Below, one piece after another: positions 58,668 to 64,000 of a stretch of 64,000 nt of DNA. The number at the start of each line of letters is the position of its first letter. The stretch's first letter is position 1. The stretch is from NCBI GenBank assembly GCA_949128115.1, contig OX421962.1, positions 15,017,262-15,081,261 on the forward strand, read 5' to 3'. The position numbers and the translations under genes were made by a program. Source of the stretch: Anaspis maculata (lineage: Eukaryota; Arthropoda; Insecta; Coleoptera; Scraptiidae). The notes beneath the pieces were generated by a model that had not been told where the DNA came from, did not search any database, and saw only the letters and a program-made list of their open reading frames with translations.

Positions 58668-59974
58668 GTAAGTTTTTTGATATAATTTTTTCAAATTATC
58701 TAGTTTACTTCAGATTTTTATTTGTGGTCGCAGCCACCTTTGGTAATGATAATTCAATCATATTCAATCCGCTATAAAATCGTCATTTTTCATTATAGAG
58801 AATTTTCAAGACCACCACTGTGTCCATGAAAAAATCTATCCGAATATCGAAAAAAATATACAGGTGTTCCACTTGAAAATCAGAATTTGATGTCACTTCT
58901 GGCTACTTCCAGAGTGAGAGTTGCTTCATGATCAACGTAAAAAACAGCAAAAGTGCTTTCAAATACCCCGTGAAAATTTCAAATCCATATATTACATAGA
59001 AAAAAGTTATGGGCTAGTTTGATTTCCGAAAAACACACGGTATATCTACTTGACCCTGCTCAGAAATGGAGATCTTGATAAAAACGTGTTATCAAACTAA
59101 TGATCGGCTGTGTTCAAATCTAACCCTATAGCTCAGCTATGATATATCAAAAGTCCCTTGACTCAAAGCTATCCGGCTCGAAAGACCATTATGTTTAGTA
59201 TTAATGGACTGTAACTACACTTTTGGATTCCTTTGTTTTTTACCGAAAACTCTTTCTCTGTTATTTTCTTGAAGTCTTATGTATCTATGAAAAACCAAAA
59301 TATGTCCATACAATGATTACAAGACACTTATAAATCCCCGTGAGCTTTTCACTTTCCAAAGTTTTTTTCCATTCAAATGCTCCCCTAGCTTGTTCTAACA
59401 CATAGTTCGTCAATTCATCAAATTCACCGTCGTAGCTCGGCTGGAGAAGCGCTCACTTAGCGAATGGGAGGTCACCCCTCACCCCATGAGGAATTTCACC
59501 TCAAAGTGGATTTCTTTTGTTGAGCCAACTTTTTCCCCTGGGAATCAAACAAACTTAGCTAATGCCGATTTCAAAACGCTTCAGATTTGTTTTCTCCGTT
59601 TAGTAGTAAAAAAAAAAATTCAAACAAAAACTTGATTGTTCACCAAACTGATGATAAACAAACTAATTAGTAAATGATAAATACTGGTATATACGTATAA
59701 TCAATATCGCGGCTTTATTCATTAAAGTAAACTTGACGATAACGTCTTGGCAACACTGTCAGCTGGTTTACACCAGAGTCGAGACAAGACACACGCCTGT
59801 CCATTTCCTCTACTGCCGTGTTAAGACCAAGCATCGTATCTACCAAATTGTCAACAATATTGAGAGGTGCCATACAAGGTACTCACTGGGGTACTTACGC
59901 TTAAAGCCAACGCTTGCGATTATTGTAATCCGTGACAATACTGTTACTGTTACAATATAGTTTAATCGAGGAAA
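58668..59974. other. Start of the intron after the membrane-protein exon
   Basis: AT-rich, no gene or clear TIR element. A CGGTATATCT-type sequence at ~59,039 and a TACAGGTGTTCC at ~58,859 resemble ends of the TA-flanked families, but no partners were identified. Confidence 0.4.
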
Positions 59975-60245
59975 GTGTTGGAAGTCGATGATTTTTTGGT
60001 AGACACGTCATTCGGCCTCAACACGGCAGCATATGTACCTCCTCCTCCATACCTGCTTGCTGTTTTAGTAGAAGCTAGAGTTGTCAGTACTCACGACTCG
60101 GTGATCGGCATCAGAAGATGGAGCCTCTCGGCAATGAGCACTTTCGTGTCATTCTCTTTAGCACCGCCGCGCTTGAATATCATTTTCTTAAGTGGTCACC
60201 ACTACCTAACAGCATCAGCAGACAATCAAAACACGTTCTTCCCAT
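59975..60245. repeat. Leader of block 2
   Basis: Homologous to 41,690-41,870 (shared TTGCTGTTTTAGTA, GTGATCGGCATCAGA, CGCCGCGCTTG and CACTACCTAACAGCATCA). It runs directly into the tRNA-like array. Confidence 0.65.
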
Positions 60246-62540
60246 AGTTTTGTTTGGTGATTTTTGGAGAAAGAACTCAGTTCGACAAAAAATGAGCTCA
60301 AGGCAGAACTCGAATCTGCGACCTCCCGTTTACGAAGTAAATGCTTTTCCAGCTGAGCGACAACAATACAGTTTCAAAATTGTGTACTTTAAATTGAAAG
60401 GAATGTTCGCATGGATAAGGGTATCATTTTCTTCTGTGGCCACCACTACCTAACAACATCAGCGGCCATTGTAAATACGTTTCTCCCACAGTTTTCTTTG
60501 ATTTTTGAGAAAAAAGCTCCGTTTTTACAAAAAAAATCGAGCTTGAAGCAGAATTTGGACCTGTGCTCAGTTGGACAAAAAAATGAGCTCAGGGCAGAAT
60601 TCAAACCTGTGACCTCTCGCTTACTAAGTAAGTGCTTTTCCAACTGACCCACAACAATCCAGTTTCAAAATTGTGTGCTTTACATCAAAAGCAATATTTG
60701 CATCGAAAACGGTATCATTTTCGTCACTGGCCACTACTACCTAACAGCATCAGCGGCCATTAAAAACACGTTTCTCCCATAGTTCTCTTTGATTTTTTGA
60801 AAAAAGAGCTTAGTTTGACGAAAAAATTGAAGCTCAAGGCAGAATTCGGACCTGTGCTCAGTTGGACAAAAAATGAGCTCTAGGCAAAATTCGAACCTGT
60901 AACCTCCCGCTTACTAAGTGAGTGCTCTTCCAGCTGAGCCACAACAATACAATTTCAAAATTGTGAGCTTCAAATTGAAAAGAATATTCCCATAGAAAAA
61001 GGTATCATTTTCTTAAGTGGCCACCATTACCTAACAGCATCAGCGGCCATTAAAAACACGTTTTCCCCATAATTTTGTTTGTTTGATTTTTGGAAAAAAG
61101 CTCAGTTTGACCAAAAAAAAAGAGCTCAAGGCAGAATTCGAACCTGTGACCTCACGTTTATCAAGTGAGAGCTTTTCGAGCTGAGCCACAACAATACAAT
61201 TTCAAAATAGTGTGCTTTGAATGAAAAGAAATATCCGCATAGATGCAATATTCTTCAGTGACCACCACTGCCTAACAGCATCAGCGGCCAATTATTAAGA
61301 CACGTTTTTCCCATAGTTTTGTTTGCTTTTTGGAGAAAAAACTCAGTTTGACAACAGAAATTGAGCTCATGGCCGAATTCGAACCTGTGACCTCCCGTTT
61401 GCCAATTGAGAGCTTTTCGAGCTGAGCCACAACAATACAGTTTTAAAATTGTGTGGTTTAAATTGAAAGGAATATTCGCATAGAAAACGGTATTATTTTC
61501 GTCAGTGGCCACCACTACCTAACAGCATCAGCGGCCATTAAAAATACATTTTCCCATGGCTTTGTTTGTTTGATTTTTGAAAAAAGAACTTATTTGGTCA
61601 AAAAAAATTAGCTCAAGGCAGAATTTGAACCTATGACCTCCTGTTTACGAAGTAAGTGCTTTTCTAGCTGACCCACAACAATACAGTTTCAAAATTGTGT
61701 GCTTAAAAAAAAGAATATTTGCATAGAATCACTGGCCACCACTACCTAACAGCATCATCGGCCATAAGAAATACTCTTTCCCATAGTTTTGTTTGTTTGA
61801 TTTTTGGAAAAAGAGCTCAGTTCGACAAAAAAAGAGAGCTCAAGGCAGAAGTTGAACCTGTTACCTTCCGTTTATGAAGTGGGTGCTTCTCCAGCTGAGC
61901 CACAACAATACAGTTTTGAAATTGTGTGCTTTAGATTAAAAGGAATATTCGCATAAAAAAAAGGTATCATTTTCTTCACTGGCCACCACTACCTAACAGC
62001 ATCAGCGGCCATCAAAACACGTTTTTTTCATAGTTTTGTTTATTGTTGGAAAAAAAACTCAGTTTGAAAACAGAAATTGAGCTCATGGCAGAATTCGAAC
62101 CTGTGACCTCCCGTTTGCCAAGTGAGAGCTTTTCGAGCTGAGCCACAACAATACAGTTTCAAAATTGTGTACTTTGAATTAGAAGAAATATTCGTTTAGA
62201 AAAAGGAATCATTTTCTTTAGTGGCCACCACTACCTAACAGCAGCAGCGGCCATTGAAACACGTTTTTTCCATAGTTTTGTTTGATTTTTGAAAAAGAAC
62301 TGAGTCCGATAAAAAAAGTTCAAGGCAGAATTCGAACCTGTGACGTCCCGAAGCTCGTCGTTTACGAAGTGAAGGCTTCTCCAGCTGAGCCACAACAATA
62401 CAGTCTCAAAATTGTGTGCTTTGAATTAAAAGGAATATCCGCATAGAAAAGGGTACGATTTTCTTCAGTGACCACCACTACCTAACAGCATCAGCGGACA
62501 TTAGAAACACGTTTTTCCTCGCGTTTTCCCCATAGTTTCG
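60246..62540 (-). repeat. Nine tandem ~240-290-bp units, each with an antisense tRNA-like segment
   Basis: Each unit holds CACTACCTAACAGCATCAGC, CATAGTTTTGTTTG, a GCTCAAGGCAGAATTCGAAC block and CCACAACAATACAGTTTCAA. Read on the minus strand, the block is tRNA-like: a D-arm such as GCTCAGCTGGAAGAGC (A box), a ~17-nt anticodon arm with loop TTNNNAA, then GGGAGGTCACAGGTTCGAAT (B box GGTTCGAA). A-box positions: 60349-60358, 60640-60649, 60930-60939, 61177-61186, 61418-61427, 61664-61673, 61891-61900, 62134-62143, 62381-62390. No acceptor stem is evident, so these are tRNA-derived repeats rather than tRNA genes. Units 2 and 3 carry a ~50-bp internal duplication. Confidence 0.75.
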
Positions 62541-62728
62541 TTTGTTTGATTCTTGAAACAAAACACTAAAACACCAAAACAAAATTGGTTTAGTGAAACT
62601 CATAGCTCGGTAACGAATAGTTTCATCTGAACGAAATTAACGTGATTGGAAAGAGAGCAAAAAGATCTTTTCTGTGATGCCTACCACATTCGATACCCTT
62701 ACGCTGAATTCAAATTTGCGAACACTGA

Positions 62729-62770
62729 ACACTCAACTGCTATGTGTCCTGTTATGTCACGTCTGTTACA
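62729..62770 (-). pseudogene. Zinc-knuckle unit 6 (CNRRDITGHIAVEC)
   Basis: Orthologous in position to unit 1: same Arg in place of the second Cys, same CNRR start and the same flanks (AAAAGATCTTTTCTG ~90 bp away in both). Confidence 0.6.
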
Positions 62771-63218
62771 CTGTAAAATGGTTGATTTTCTCAACACTTC
62801 ATTTATAAAGATAGAAATATTCTTTGTTGCTGAGTTTGAGCCCTAATTACATTTTAAGATTTGTCTATTCAAGATTAGCTTTATTATTATTTTTCATAAT
62901 ATAGCGCTTTATTGGCGCATCCTGTTCGAACGGAAACGGCAGTTTTCCTAGTGATAGAAATGTCAGATAGAAGGGGGTTATTATAGGCAGTGCAATTCAG
63001 AAGCCTCATTCAATCCATTCACAACGCGTGTTTCATTTCGTTGAAATCGAAAAAATACTATTCAAGACGCTTCCTAATTTTTCAAAGAATAATTTCCAAA
63101 AACTCGTAGCTTAAAAAGAGAAGATTTGATTCAAATAACACAAACTAAGGTAAAACGAAAGCAGGAAAAGCAGTTTTGCGGTGCTGAACTTCACATGCTT
63201 ACGTTGAAATTTTTCCCA

Positions 63219-63260
63219 GCACTCAGCTGCCATGTGACGGGTTACGTTACATTTGTAGCA
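63219..63260 (-). pseudogene. Zinc-knuckle unit 7 (CYKCNVTRHMAAEC)
   Basis: A complete C-x2-C-x4-H-x4-C motif, matching unit 2 (CYKCNVTRHIAAEC), 490 bp from unit 6. Confidence 0.65.
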
Positions 63261-63738
63261 CTACAAAAAGATTTTGTTCGAATTTTTCTCTATTCGAAAT
63301 AAAAACGTGATCCTTCCGCTGAATTTGAAAGATGATAGGAAGCTGTTACTCATGTTCTGTGTTTCTGCTATTCAAGATTAGCTTTAAAAAGTTTTTAATA
63401 GTTGTTACGGGCGTTTTAGCTTGTCTTACTCGACCGGAAATGGAATTTTTGGTTATAATTATGTAATTGCCAGGAAGGCAATATTGTTAACGATACAATT
63501 GAGAAGCTGATTCAATCTGTTTACGACAGTGTTTGTTCAGTTCAAATCGGATGTCTTACGACGATTACAATAAACCAATACTAAAATACGATATGAAATT
63601 TTACGGTTTCTACTTTTTGAAAATTTGTAGCTTGAAAACGGATCATTTGATTGAAATAAAATAGATAAACTTAGGTGGAACGAGGACGGAAATAAATTTG
63701 CTGATACCAAATTTATTACCGTTGAATTTAGATGCATT

Positions 63739-63780
63739 TCAATCAGCCGCAATTTACCCCGTCACGTTACATTTGTAGCA
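63739..63780 (-). pseudogene. Zinc-knuckle unit 8 (CYKCNVTG, then stop, IAAD)
   Basis: Preceded in frame by FQNNEVTYKIVLR. The His codon and the last Cys codon are stops (TAA, TGA). It is 520 bp from unit 7; the array continues to the window end. Confidence 0.6.
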
Positions 63781-64000
63781 CCGCAACACGATTTTATACG
63801 TAACTTCGTTGTTTTGGAAGATATAAACATGATACCTGAGCTCAATTTGAAAGCTGTTGCTAGAAACTTTAGTTGCTGCTTTGAAGATATGCTTTACAAG
63901 ATGTGCTTCATGATTAACTTTTTATACCGAAGTGCGTTTCAGTGCGTCCTGTGTGACGAGAAACGGCGTTTTCATTTTAAACATACTACCGAAAGCATAT

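Noticed and set aside
60881..60945. Genuine tRNA gene
   Set aside because: D-arm and B box are good, but the T-stem does not pair well and no acceptor stem is seen; better described as a tRNA-derived repeat.

Overview
This is a 64-kb window of a eukaryotic, AT-rich nuclear genome, and most likely an insect's. The recognisable genes have introns of 53-64 bp with GT/AG borders beside introns of 5 to more than 25 kb. The intergenic DNA is full of short TIR elements with TA, 5-bp or 8-bp target duplications, decayed Ty3/gypsy and Tc1-like copies, foldback palindromes and satellites. I could not settle the insect order. There are no operons, bacterial promoters or CRISPR arrays.

Protein-coding content is sparse. 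(1) 474-4544 (+) is a MADF-BESS type DNA-binding protein gene. It is broken inside its coding sequence by a 3,052-bp palindromic foldback element with a 5-bp TSD. (2) 6944-13528 (+) is a sorting nexin 4 orthologue: PX domain in exons 1-3, BAR domain in exon 4, and a 5.3-kb third intron loaded with MITEs. A hAT-type MITE with a perfect 8-bp TSD sits about 200 bp upstream of its ATG. (3) 20628-19940 (-) holds two small single-pass membrane proteins that may share one dicistronic mRNA. (4) A GC-rich 5' exon ending at 33042 and a membrane-protein exon at 58462-58667 (+) fit together so that the ATG itself is split by a 25.4-kb intron; the gene runs off the window. (5) A candidate two-exon ORF lies at 50976-51369 (+) inside that intron.

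Mobile and repeat content by region: MITEs at 5.4-6.7 kb; two large TA-flanked TIR elements at 8.1-10.4 kb; a degenerate array marked by TGACC pentamers at 14-17.6 kb; two decayed Ty3/gypsy pol remnants at 21.5-24.6 and 25.75-27.1 kb; a TIR element at 28 kb; a palindrome inside a palindrome at 29.2-31.1 kb; a decayed Tc1-like transposase at 35-36 kb; five tandem ~300-bp units with an internal hairpin at 36.2-37.7 kb; and a 4.4-kb satellite of ~22-30-bp units with a ~1.08-kb higher-order period at 45.8-50.3 kb.

The least expected structure is a pair of related blocks, 41.7-45.6 kb and 60.0 kb to the window end. Both open with the same leader. Both carry a ~500-bp tandem repeat whose minus strand encodes one CCHC zinc knuckle per unit (eight copies seen, in all states of decay). 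In the second block the leader has also expanded into nine ~240-290-bp units, each holding an antisense tRNA-like segment with A box, B box and D-arm. In these nine the flanks of the anticodon loop are constant while the anticodon triplet varies.
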